Source of the DNA: Palaemon carinicauda
Taxonomy: Eukaryota; Arthropoda; Malacostraca; Decapoda; Palaemonidae
DNA length: 64,000 nucleotides
Assembly (NCBI RefSeq): GCF_036898095.1
Contig: NC_090729.1
Span: 63,827,132-63,891,131 of the forward strand
Direction of reading: 5' to 3'
Both the position numbers and the translations under genes were made by a program. The notes below the pieces were generated by a model, which was given only the letters and a program-made list of their open reading frames with translations, did no database searches and was not told where the DNA came from. Positions 21,960 to 32,394 of this stretch are shown piece by piece. Every line of letters begins with the position of its first letter. Positions within the stretch are counted from its first letter, which is position 1.

Positions 21960-23800
21960 CATCACCACGAGGACCATTTTACCGCAAGTGCCCCTTCTTC
22001 ATTTTTTTTCATTTTTTTGCCAAGTCATTTTTCCGTAAGATATTGCCAAATAGTGTCGTAAAACTTTTGCTTGTTTAGTGCTGGAAAGTGTGTCTAGATG
22101 ATCTGGCTACCCATGCATGACTTTGTTTTTGTCAGATACGACGTAGTTATTGGTATATTGGGTATTTAACTGCGGTTACCAATTTCTGTTTTTTTTTCAA
22201 TATTTGTAAAAATTACTACGTAGTAAGGAATTGCCGTATATTATTGATTTTTTTTTCATGTTTATGTGTTAGAAAGTGTGCCTTGATGGTTGGGCTAACA
22301 CGTGCATGTCTTTTTTTTTATCTGAGATGTCGTATATTAGAATGTCGGGCATTTTACCGCGAGTGTCCCTTTTTCATTTTTTTTCATTTTTTTGCCAAGT
22401 CATTTTTCCGTAAGATATTGCGAAATAGTGTCGTAAAACTTTTGCTTTTTTAATGTTGGAAAGTGACTCTAGATTATCTGGCTACCCATGCGTGATTTTG
22501 TTTTTGTCAGATACGACGTAGTTATTGGTATATTGGGTATTTAACTGCGGTTGCCAATTTATGGTTTTTTTCAATATTTGTAAAAATTTACTACGTAGTA
22601 AGGAATTGCCGTATATTATTGATTTTTTTTTCATGTTTATGTGTTAGAAAGTGTGCCTTGATGGTTGGGCTAACACATGCATGTCTTTTTTTTTTATCTG
22701 AGTTGCCGTATATTAGAATGTTGGGCATTTTTCCGCGAGTGCCCCTTTTTATTTGTTTTTCATTTTTTTCTTAGTCATGTTACCGTAAGGAATTGGCAAG
22801 TAGTGTCGCAAAACTTATATTTTTATAGTGTTGGAAAGTGTTTCTAGATGATCTGGCTACCCATGCCTATTTTTTTTTTAGCCAGATATGGCGTATATAT
22901 AAGTATGTGTTCGATTTTCCTGTGATTGCCATTTTTTCGTTTTTTCCCATTTCTTTCAAAATTACTACGTACTAAGGAACTATCACAGAGTAATATTTCA
23001 TTTATATGTTTATTTGTCGGAAAATATGCCTTGATGGTTTGCCTAGCACGTGGCTGAAATTTTTTTTTTCTGAAATGCCGTATATTAGAATGGCCATTTT
23101 TTCCACGAGTGCCCCTTTTTTATTTGTTTTGCATTTTTATGCTTAGTCATGTTACCGTAAGGAATTGGCAAGTAGTGTCGCAAAACTTATAATTTTATAG
23201 TGTTGGAAAGTGTTTCTAGATGATCTGGCTACCCATGCCTATCTTCTTTTTTTAGCCAGATATGGCGTATATATAGGTATGTGTTCGATTTTCCTGTGAT
23301 TGCCATGTTTTCGTTTTTTCCCATTTCTTTCAAAATTACTACGTACTAAGGAACTATCACAGAGTAATTATTCATTTAGATGTTTATTTGTCGGAAAATG
23401 TGCCTTGATGGTTTGCCTAGCACGTGGCTGAATTTTTTTTTTCTGAAATGCCGTATATTAGAATGTTAGCCATTTTTCCGCGAGTGCCCCTTTTTATTTG
23501 TTTTGCATTTTTTTGCTTAGTCATGTTACCGTAAGGAATTGGCTAGTAGTGTCGCAAAACTTATATTTTTATAGTGTTGGAAAGTGTTTCTAGATGATCT
23601 GGCTACCCATGCCTATCTTTTTTTTAGCCAGATATGGCGTATATATAGGTATGTGTTCGATTTTCCTGTGATTGCCACTTTTTCGTTTTTTTCCAATTCT
23701 TTCAAAATTACTACGTACTAAGGAACTATCACAGAGTAATGATTCCTCAAGATGTTTATTTGTCGGAAAATTTTGTTTACTTTTTTTTTGATTGAATATC
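21960..23800 (+). repeat. tandem array in copy B: 2 type-1 plus 3 type-2 units
   Basis: Equivalent points at 22037, 22412, 22787, 23159 and 23533 (spacing 372-375 bp). The first two are type 1 and the last three type 2, as judged by the TCGTAAAAC versus TCGCAAAAC and GTCAGATACGACG versus GCCAGATATGGCG differences. Confidence 0.92.
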
Positions 23801-24038
23801 ATCAAATTTTTTTAGCTAAAATATTGTTTTACATTTTTTTTTTTCGATTTTATTTCCCTTCAAAAAAATTTTTTTGGGTCAGAATTTTAATTTTATAGTC
23901 GTAAAATAATCGACAATTATCCAGCAACCCACCATACAATTTTTATGCATATCCAATAATAATTAGATTAGTAAATAACACCTTGAAATTTACATACCCT
24001 TCCTACATTTCAAGTGGCAGATTAGGGAGTCTGAGTCA

Positions 24039-24233
24039 GTGTGGTTGGCGGCCATTTTGTGGACATATCCGAAGCGTAAGCTGCCCTATCTATATATATT
24101 CTTGTTCCCTATAGAATTTCTGATATTTTGGTATATTTTTACCTGCATAAATATCATATTATATATTAGATATATGTATTTGTTTACGAAATTTCTAAGT
24201 ACTCAAAAAATTACCTTTAGATATGGCCCCTGA
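24039..24233 (+). other. recurrent 64-codon open frame in the right part of the family
   Basis: A frame starting MWLAAILWTYPKR is intact in copies A (16490-16684), B (24039-24233), D (34467-34661) and E (61025-60831, minus). It is strongly hydrophobic and AT-rich (Phe, Tyr, Ile, Leu). I recognise no domain and list it only because it recurs at the same place in four copies. In copy C it is broken. Confidence 0.3.
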
Positions 24234-24772
24234 TATAAATGTAATTTACAAAATAATGAAGATTTTTTTACATATTTCTATTTTAGGATAACATATGTTT
24301 ATTCCCTAAAAAAATTAGCCACTTCCTTTTTCATTTGGGTACCCAAAAAAATTCATGAAATTTGGACAAATTTTTTTGGCCAAAAAAAGTTACCCTTTTT
24401 TCCCATTTCAGATCTTCACCTCCATGGGTCTGACTTAATCCAAAATACATCAAGATGTGTCCTAAACATTCAGAATCAATTCCTAAAAGGATTTGTGTAT
24501 ATATGTATAAACTTTTTTTTTATGAATTTTTATGTCAGGTCTTTTTTTTCTACTTAATTTTTTAAAATATTTATAATAAATAGTTTTTCTGCAGATGAGT
24601 AGTATTTATCTTTACAGTTGTTTTAAGCATTCATTGAAGTTTTTTTTGGCAAAAGAAAAAAGGAGGTTACTGCAAAAACTGATTTTTCAAGAATTTTTTT
24701 TGGCGTCGGGGTCGTTCTCGTCCGAGTATACCCTTAAAGGGGTGTCCGAGGAGCGTACCTATCCAGGGTTAA

Positions 24773-25098
24773 TGGAAATGCACTTGTATGAAGAAAAGCA
24801 TTAAAAAGACCCCAGGAATCAGCCTTTCCCTTTACCTCCACTACAAATGAAAATCAGTCAGTCTCCAAGGTGAAGTGCTAATTTTAAATTCAAGACTAGG
24901 CTTTCTGCATTAGCCTATGCCTATGAGGTATATGGTATTAGCCTATGCCAAGGTTTGGGTTGTGATAGATAAGCTAGCCTGGACTACGTAGATTGTCCTA
25001 AATTGAATGGTTTCCTCCGAATGTATGTTAGGACAATAAAAAGTTTAATTAACGGTCATTAAAAACATGACAAAATAATAAACTGGTTGCCTTCCAGA
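24773..25098. other. unrecognised spacer
   Basis: About 330 bp between piggyBac-like copy B and the 3' tail of the LINE fragment; nothing recognised. Confidence 0.45.
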
Positions 25099-25100
25099 CT

Positions 25101-26340
25101 CTTACTTTACTTACTTTGATGGCTGCTTTTCCGGTCCCATGCAGCAAGGGAACCCCACTCTCTACAGGACCTCCACTGTCGTTTTACCTTGTTCGTTCAG
25201 AGTATTTATCGTTTCAGATCACGTATTGTTCATTTACAGTTAAATCTTCACTGTTGTATGACTTTTTAAATTAGAAAGTCTTCAGTTTCTTCTTGAATGC
25301 CTTAATGTCTTCAATCATTTGAATGTTTCGTGGAAGCTTATTTCTCGGGGCAGCATATTTAAAGGCTCTAGAGCCTAAAGTATACATATATCTAGGTTCC
25401 AACAGGTTCAAGCCATCTGTAACTATTCTCCTGTCGACAAGATTTGTTGGCTGCGAAATATGTAGCAATTTTCCTAAGTATTTTGGGCGAAGGGTTCTGA
25501 TAACTTGTTGAGTTATTGTACATATTCTAAATTCAATTCTCGCTTTAATCGACAGCCAGTGTAAATCAATTAGTAGGCCTATAAGGGTGATCCTTCTTTA
25601 GGTGGGACACATTTTATCACATTTTGCTCCTCTGTTTATGTTTTGTAATTTCTTAAGCTGCACTCTTGGTAAATTGTAATAGATAGAGTTGCTGTAGTCA
25701 ATCCTGGTAATAACACAGTTTATCAAAAGTTTCTTTGCAGAATTTTCGTCCAGGACAATTTTTATAAACGTAATATTTCTTAGATGATAACCAGCAGTTT
25801 TGATTACATTATTTATTTGGGCATTTAGAGACCGGTTACAGTAAAGCAGTACACCTAGTTCTCGAACTTTACTAGATATCAGCACCGAGTCATTATTTAT
25901 GTTTATTTGAATATCACCCAAGTTCCTCACGTTGCTTCTCTTACCCACCAACATTAATTCAGTTTTGTTCTCACTTAATTTTAGTTGTTTGAATGTCATC
26001 CATTCTCTAACACTATCAAGGATTCGGTTTAGAGTTTCAGTAGTATCATGTATATCATTTATGGGGAACTAAAATTGTGCATCATCTGCAAAAAGTTTGA
26101 ACTTCACGCCATGCCTTTGTAGTATTTTCAATAGACCAATAGTATAGATGCAGAATAAGATTGGGCCAAGTACACTCCCTTGGGGTACTCCTCTGTTTAA
26201 GGGTTCATATGATGAATAAGAGTTTTCAATCTGTACACTAATTTTCACCAACTAAATAGTCTTTTAGGTATCCGAAGGCTTGATCTTCAACTGTATCAAA
26301 AGCAGCACTGAGATTGAGCAGTATTAAGATACTACATTTA
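25101..26340 (-). pseudogene. CR1/L2-like LINE fragment (RT and C-terminal region)
   Basis: Minus-strand pieces in order: RT motif A near 26330-26290 (LLNLSAAFDTVEDQAFGYL), then NRGVPQGSVLGPILF and KLFADDAQF (26251-26069), KQLKLSENKTELMLVGKR and the thumb region ending LPRVQLKKLQNI (25999-25598), and the C-terminus GSRAFKYAAPRNKLPRNIQ (25468-25271). Frameshifts and a stop separate them. The arrangement fits the CR1/L2 group of non-LTR retrotransposons. The minus strand ends at about 25101 in an AAGTAAGTAAAGTAAG-like simple tail, the likely 3' terminus. It is 5' truncated, as is usual for LINEs. Confidence 0.8.
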
Positions 26341-27157
26341 TTTTCATGCATCATTTCTAGCATATTATTTACAACAGAGCAGAAGGTGGAGATCCTTTTT
26401 TAAACCTTCCTACAATATCAACGTGAACTCTTGTCCAACATTTTAGATCCAAATTAGAGCCCAAGAGGGAAATGGCTTTAGTAAAGAAAACAAAATTAGG
26501 CGTATAAATGATTTAGTCACATGTGGAGTATTTGAGATCTCTGGACCGATGATAAAGGTTTTTATTAGAGTGAAATTTATGAGCTTCACCACCAAAGTTA
26601 TTGTTAGTGTTGTGCCCTTCAGTGATTATGTAGGGCTCCTATTCCCCTCAACTAATTCTTTGTTGCATGTTGTAGAGAGAAAAATCGGTTTCCACTCGGA
26701 TTCGTCAAAATAGAATTTCTCCAGAGTAGATTTATCCTAACGTATGCTTCAGTATTAATAACCACACTAAAGCAAGAATATCGCTATTATAATATTTATT
26801 TTCGAAGGCTCACATTCTTTTTTTAGTATGAGATGTAATGTTCTAGTGATAACTAGAATAGTCGTATATTCAGTATCATTAATATACTCCATGATATATT
26901 TCCATTAACATTAGACATTCTGTGTATTTTTAGACTGCAGCTATATCTTTTCTGTAATATTCTAGGATCATGCTATATCTTCTGGTCGTTTAAGCAGCAA
27001 TTTCACAAATGATTACGTCAAAATTCTCAACTATTACTAAATTAGCATCTATTTTATGAATAAATTCTTGTAACAAATGACCATTAATTTGATCGACCTT
27101 TAGGAGTTAATCTTCCTAACATCAAGACTTATTAAACCCTTAACATAAGCCCTCTTT
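26341..27157. other. unrecognised AT-rich DNA
   Basis: No supported gene. It may contain more of the decayed LINE near 26341-26480, but I cannot align it. Confidence 0.4.
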
Positions 27158-27161
27158 ATAA

Positions 27162-30100
27162 CCCTGGATAGGTACGCTCCTCGGACACCCCTTTAAGTGT
27201 ATACTCGGACGCGCGCGACCCCGACGGCAAAAAAAATTATTGAATAATCAGTTTTTGCAGTAACCTCTTTTTTTCTTTTGCCAAAATAAAACTTCAATAA
27301 ATGCTTAAAACAACTGTAAAGATAAATACTACTCATCTGCAGAAAAACTATTTATTATTAATATTTTAAAAAATTAAGTAGATAAAAAAGACCTTACATA
27401 AGAATTCATAAAAAAAATTTTTATACATATATACACAAATCCTTTTAGGAATTGATTCTTGAATGTTTAGGACACATCTTGATGTATTTTGGATGAAGTC
27501 AGACCCATGGAGGTGAAGATCTGAAATGAGAAAAAAAGGGTAACTTTTTTTGGCCAAAAAAATTTGTCCAAATTTCATGATTTTTTTGGGGTACCCAAAT
27601 GAAATAGGAAGTGGCTAATTTTTTTAGGGAATAAACATATGTTATCCTAAAATAGAAATATGTAAAAAAATCTTCATTATTTTGTAAATTAAATTTATAT
27701 CAGGGGCCATATCTAAAGGTAATTTTTTGAGTACTTAAAAATTTCGTAAAAGATTATATATATTTAATATATAATATGATATTTATGCTGGTAAAAATAT
27801 ACCAAAATATCACAAATTCTATAGGGAACAAGAATATATATAGATAGGGCAACTTACGCTTCAGATATGTCCACAAAATGGCCGCCAACCACACTGACTC
27901 AGACTCCCTAATATGCCACTTGAAATGTAGGAAGGGTATGTCAATTTCAAGGTGTTATTTACTAATCTAATTATTCTTGGATATGCATAAAAATTGTATG
28001 GTGGGTTGCTGGATAATTGTCGATTATTTTACGACTATAAAATTAAAATTCTGACCCCAAAAAAAATTTTTGAAGGGAAATAAAATTGAAAAAAAAAATG
28101 TAAAACAATATAATATTTTAGCTAAAAAAATTTATGATTTTCAATCAACAAAGAAGTAAACAAAATTTTCCGACAAATAAACATCTAGATGAATCATTAC
28201 TCTGTGATAGTTCCTTAGTACGTAGTAATTTTGAAGGAATGGGAAAAAACTAAAAAAATCGCAATCACCGGAAAATCGAACACATACCTATATATACGCC
28301 ATATCTGGCTGAAAATAAAGATAGGCATGGGTAGCCAGATCATCTAGAAACACTTTCCAACACTATAAAAATATAAGTTTTGCGACACTACTTGCCAATT
28401 CCTTACGGTAACATGACTAAGCAAAAAAATGCAAAAAAAAATAAAAAGGAGCACTCGCGGAAAAATGGCTAACATTCTAATATACGGCATTTCAGAAAAA
28501 AAAAATTCAGCCACGTGCTAGGCAAACCATCAAGGCACATTTTCCGACAAATAAACATCTAAATGAATCATTACTCTGTGATAGTTCCTTAGTACGTAGT
28601 AATTTTGAAAGAAATGGGAAAAAACGAAAAAATGGCAATCACAGGAAAATCGAACGCATACCTATATATACGCCATATCTGGCTAAAAAAAAAGATAGGC
28701 ATGGGTAGCCAGATCATCTAGAAACACTTTCTAACACTATAAAATTATAAGTTTTGCGACACTACTTGCCAATTCCTTACGGTAAAATGACTAAGCAAAA
28801 AAATGCAAAACAAATAAAAAGGGGCACTCCTGGAAAAATGGCCATTTTAATATACGGCATTTCAGAAAAAAAAAAAATTTCAGCCACGTGCTAGGCAAAC
28901 CATCAAGGCACATTTTCCGACAAATAAACATCTAAATGAATCATTACTCTGTGATAGTTCCTTAGTACGTAGTAATTTTGAAAGAAATGGGAAAAAATGA
29001 AAAAATGGCAATCACAGGAAAATCGAACACATACCTATATATACGCCATATCTGGCTAAAAAAAAAGATAGGCATGGGTAGCCAGATCATCTAGAAACAC
29101 TTTCCATCACTATAATAATATAAGTTTTGCGACAATTCTTGCCAATTCCTTACGGTAACATGACTAAGTAAAAAAATGAAAAACAAATAAAAAGGGGCAC
29201 TCGCGGAAAAATGGCCAACATTTTATTATACGCATTTCAGAAAAAAAAATTTCAGCCACGTGCTAGGCAAACCATCAAGGCACATTTTCCGACAAATAAA
29301 CATCTAAATGAATCATTACTCTGTGATAGTTCATTAGTACGTAGTAATTTTGAAAGAAATGGGAAAAAAACGAAAAAATGGCAATCACAGGAAAATCGAA
29401 CACATACCTATATATACGCTATATCTGGCTAAAAAAAAAATAGGCATGGGTAGCCAGATCATCTAGAAATACTTTCCAACACTATAAAAATATAAATTTT
29501 GCGACACTACTTGCCAATTCCATACGGTAACATGAGTAAGCAAAAAAAGGCAAAACAAATAAAAAGGGGCACTCGCAGAAAAATGCCTAACATTCTAATA
29601 TACGGCATCTCAGATAAAAAAAAAGACATGCACGTGTTAGCCCAACCATCAAGGCACACTTTCTAACACATAAACATGAAAAATAAATCAATAATATACG
29701 GCAATTCCTTACTACGTAGTATATTTTTACAAATATTGAAAAAAAACAGAAATTGGCAACCGCAGTTAAATACCCAATATACCAATAACTACGTCGTATC
29801 TGACAAAAACAAAGTCACGCATGGGTAGCCAGATCATCTAGACACTTTCCAACACTAAAAAAGCAAATGTTTTACGACACTATCTGGCAATATCTTACGG
29901 AAAAATGACTAGGCAAAAAAATGAAAAAAAATGAAAAAGGGGCACTCGCGGTAAAAGGCCCAACATTCTAATATACGGCATCTCAGATAAAAAAAAAAGA
30001 CATGCACGTGTTAGCCCAACCATCAAGGCACACTTTCTAACACATAAACATGAAAAAAAAATCAATAATATACGGCAATTCCTTACTACGTAGTAAATTT

Positions 30101-30717
30101 TTACAAATATTGAAAAGAAACAGAAATTGGCAACCGCAGTTAAATACCCAATATACCAATAACTACGTCGTATCTGACAAAAACAAAGTCACGCATGGGT
30201 AGCCAGATCATCTAGACACACTTTCCAACACTAAAAAAGCAAAAGTTTTACGACACTATTTGGCAATATCTTACGGAAAAATGACTTGACAAAAAAATGA
30301 AAAAAAATGAAAAAGGGGCACTCGCGGTAAAATGGTCCTCGTGGTGATGAACGACATTTTAACTAAAAAAAAAATCATGCACATGGTAGCCAAACAATCC
30401 ACCAAGACTTTCCACAACTGATAACCTATACAAGTTGCACCTTTCTACGACAATTTCATAATACGGAATAACTTTGATAATTATGCAAATTACCTTAGAA
30501 GGGTAAACTCGGTCGCGCTCGACCCCGACGCGTCTCAGAAATCGGGGAAGGAGTACAGCTACAGCAATGCACATCTGGACACTACTAGAGTGTGTAGGCG
30601 AGACACCTACTGCAGGTCGATCACCCACAAATTCAGTCACGGGGGTGAGTCACGTGAGAAAAACCTCTTTTTTTTTGACGCTCGGGGTCGCGGACGACCC
30701 ACTGTACCGTTCCAGGG
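27162..30717 (-). mobile_element. piggyBac-like non-autonomous element, copy C (inverted)
   Basis: 3556 bp in reverse orientation. The right edge is TTAA at 30718-30721; the left edge is ATAA (27158-27161), a decayed TTAA. The element's left end (at 30717) reads CCCTGGAACGGTACAGTGGG on the minus strand, like copy A; the other end is CCCTGGATAGGTACGCTCC. It has six tandem units and the same 93-codon frame at 30640-30359. Confidence 0.85.
28130..30340 (-). repeat. tandem array in copy C: 2 type-1 plus 4 type-2 units
   Basis: Equivalent points at 28401, 28775, 29148, 29520 (type 2), then 29893 and 30269 (type 1), spacing 372-376 bp. In element orientation this is two type-1 units followed by four type-2 units, exactly as in copy A. 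Confidence 0.92.
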
Positions 30718-30981
30718 TTAATCAACTTTTATATTTCAGCCTCATCCATTTTGAACAATGCTATTAACCAGTAATATATCACCCAAAGAAAAAATCCAAA
30801 CTTAACTTGATCAAGTCAATGCAAAGCAAGTTATCATCAGTTACTTCCTTATAAAAAAAAAAATACAGCATATTATGCTAAGATCAAAACTAGGCTAATT
30901 AACAGGTTATTTAAATAAAAAGGTTACTAACTTAACCTAAGCTTAAATTAATACAAGTAAAAAAAAGGACCGATACTGCTC

Positions 30982-31000
30982 CTTTCCTTATAAGGAATAA
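30982..31000. repeat. short palindrome TCCTTATAAGGA, left of the SGNH pseudogene
   Basis: TTTCCTTATAAGGAATAA at about 30982-31000. The core recurs at 31982-32000 as TTCCTTATAAGGAAT, about 1 kb apart on the two sides of the SGNH-like sequence. The two could be ends or sub-terminal sites of an unrecognised element. Confidence 0.45.
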
Positions 31001-31118
31001 CAACAGTATACAAAAAATCCTGACATTACAAAAACCAGATGAGCCCAGAGAGAACATAAAAAGTACATACTTGACACTAGAACAGCTAAACTAACTTGAC
31101 TTTAGGCCTTTGCTCTTA

Positions 31119-31646
31119 CTAAAAGTCAGCCATTCTCCGAGCCAGCTTCACATTGCCATCATAGTTGAGGTGTACTCCATCCCTGGCATAAAGGAGTGGG
31201 TTGGAAAATCCATTAACTCCTTTCATTAACCCCTTCCATTATTCAACCACTAATTGAATTTATTCGATTTTGCCTTAAAATTCTGCCGCTATGCTTCAAA
31301 ACTTCCACAGTGGTTAAAAAAGAACCTATCCTCTATTTGGGCAAAAATTAGTTTAGCATCAGGACACAACTTTTTTCAGTAATTCAGCAAATGCCTCATA
31401 ACAGTGCTCTACTTGCCATACCTCCGCAGTACTTTGAATAGCATCTAAATCATTGCTGCCCAAAAACACAAAGATACGACTTGGCCTAGACTTCCTAGGG
31501 ATATCGAAATACCGCTCAACTTCAACCTTGATGTTTTCAAAGGTTGCGCCCCCTTTGCAAATGTAACTAAACCCATCATATTCTTTCAGGCGTAAATCAG
31601 ACAACCTCCTTACCCAGCTATGCCCAACAACAAGAGTCATAGCCAA
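31119..31646 (-). pseudogene. SGNH/GDSL-hydrolase-like gene, broken
   Basis: Starts MAMTLVVGHSWVRRL (block I-like, with G-H-S in place of G-D-S), then FLGSNDLDAI (block III GxND) in a 95-codon frame that stops at 31359. After a frame change the sequence continues with CPDAKLIFAQIEDRFF and, in a third frame, ends ARDGVHLNYDGNVKLARR and a stop at 31119. This last part carries the D-x-x-H of block V. So all SGNH landmarks are present in order, but in three frames. Such small SGNH proteins are common in marine invertebrate genomes, sometimes in repeats. The replaced first Asp and the frame breaks argue against activity. Confidence 0.7.
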
Positions 31647-32394
31647 AAAAACAAAACAAACAAGACGAAAAGCAAACTGAAGTCTTACTGGTAAATGAGT
31701 ATTTAAATTCGAATATGTTAGAATTATCTACTCAAATCAATTAAAGGCAAAGTCTTTATGTTTCAACTTACCTGCACTATCTCCAAGAAAAATTTTGTCT
31801 TAGTTTTCGAATTTCAATATTCACTTTTTATGGCAGAAAGAAATCTCGTTCTCTAAGTCCGGCTGATTCTGCAGACACTGAACTCCTCGTCGGACCAAAA
31901 CATATCATCAACTCCGTTTTCTTTTACTTTGTCCGAAACTCTCGAACAATCGATGAAAAATAAAGACGGGAAAACAAAACTAATTCCTTATAAGGAATAC
32001 GTTTAACATTAAATTATTTAATTCAATTAGAATATAAGAAGAGAAAAGCTAAGAATTTACATCTAATATTAACAAAAGGCAATCATTCAGTTTACTTTCC
32101 GTCCATAAACGAACACCAAAAATGCGGACAAAAATTAAGGAAAACAATCTAGTCAATTTGACTATTCTCCTACGAATGCAATTACCATTCTCCAATCAAC
32201 TATTTCTACAACTTAGTAATAACGAGCGCCATTCACTTGTCTAACTCTTGTTGCTCACTCTCCAAAATGATATGGGGAAACTTTGAGAAAATTTCAGAAA
32301 CAGATGTTATGCCACTTGTACTAAACATACAGGATCATGAAGGGAAGACACCTCCAACAAAGTTGAATTATTTAGCTGAAGCCGTTTTTGTTAA

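Larger units (their letters stand above)
21590..24768 (+). mobile_element. piggyBac-like non-autonomous element, copy B
   Basis: 3179 bp between TTAA at 21586-21589 and 24769-24772. The left end is CCCTGGATAGGTACGATGGG with a GGGTCG-TTTG-CGACCC hairpin; the right end reversed is CCCTGGATAGGTACGCTCC. It has the same organisation as copy A with one type-2 unit fewer, which accounts for the 382-bp length difference. The left end groups with copy D rather than with A and C. Confidence 0.86.
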
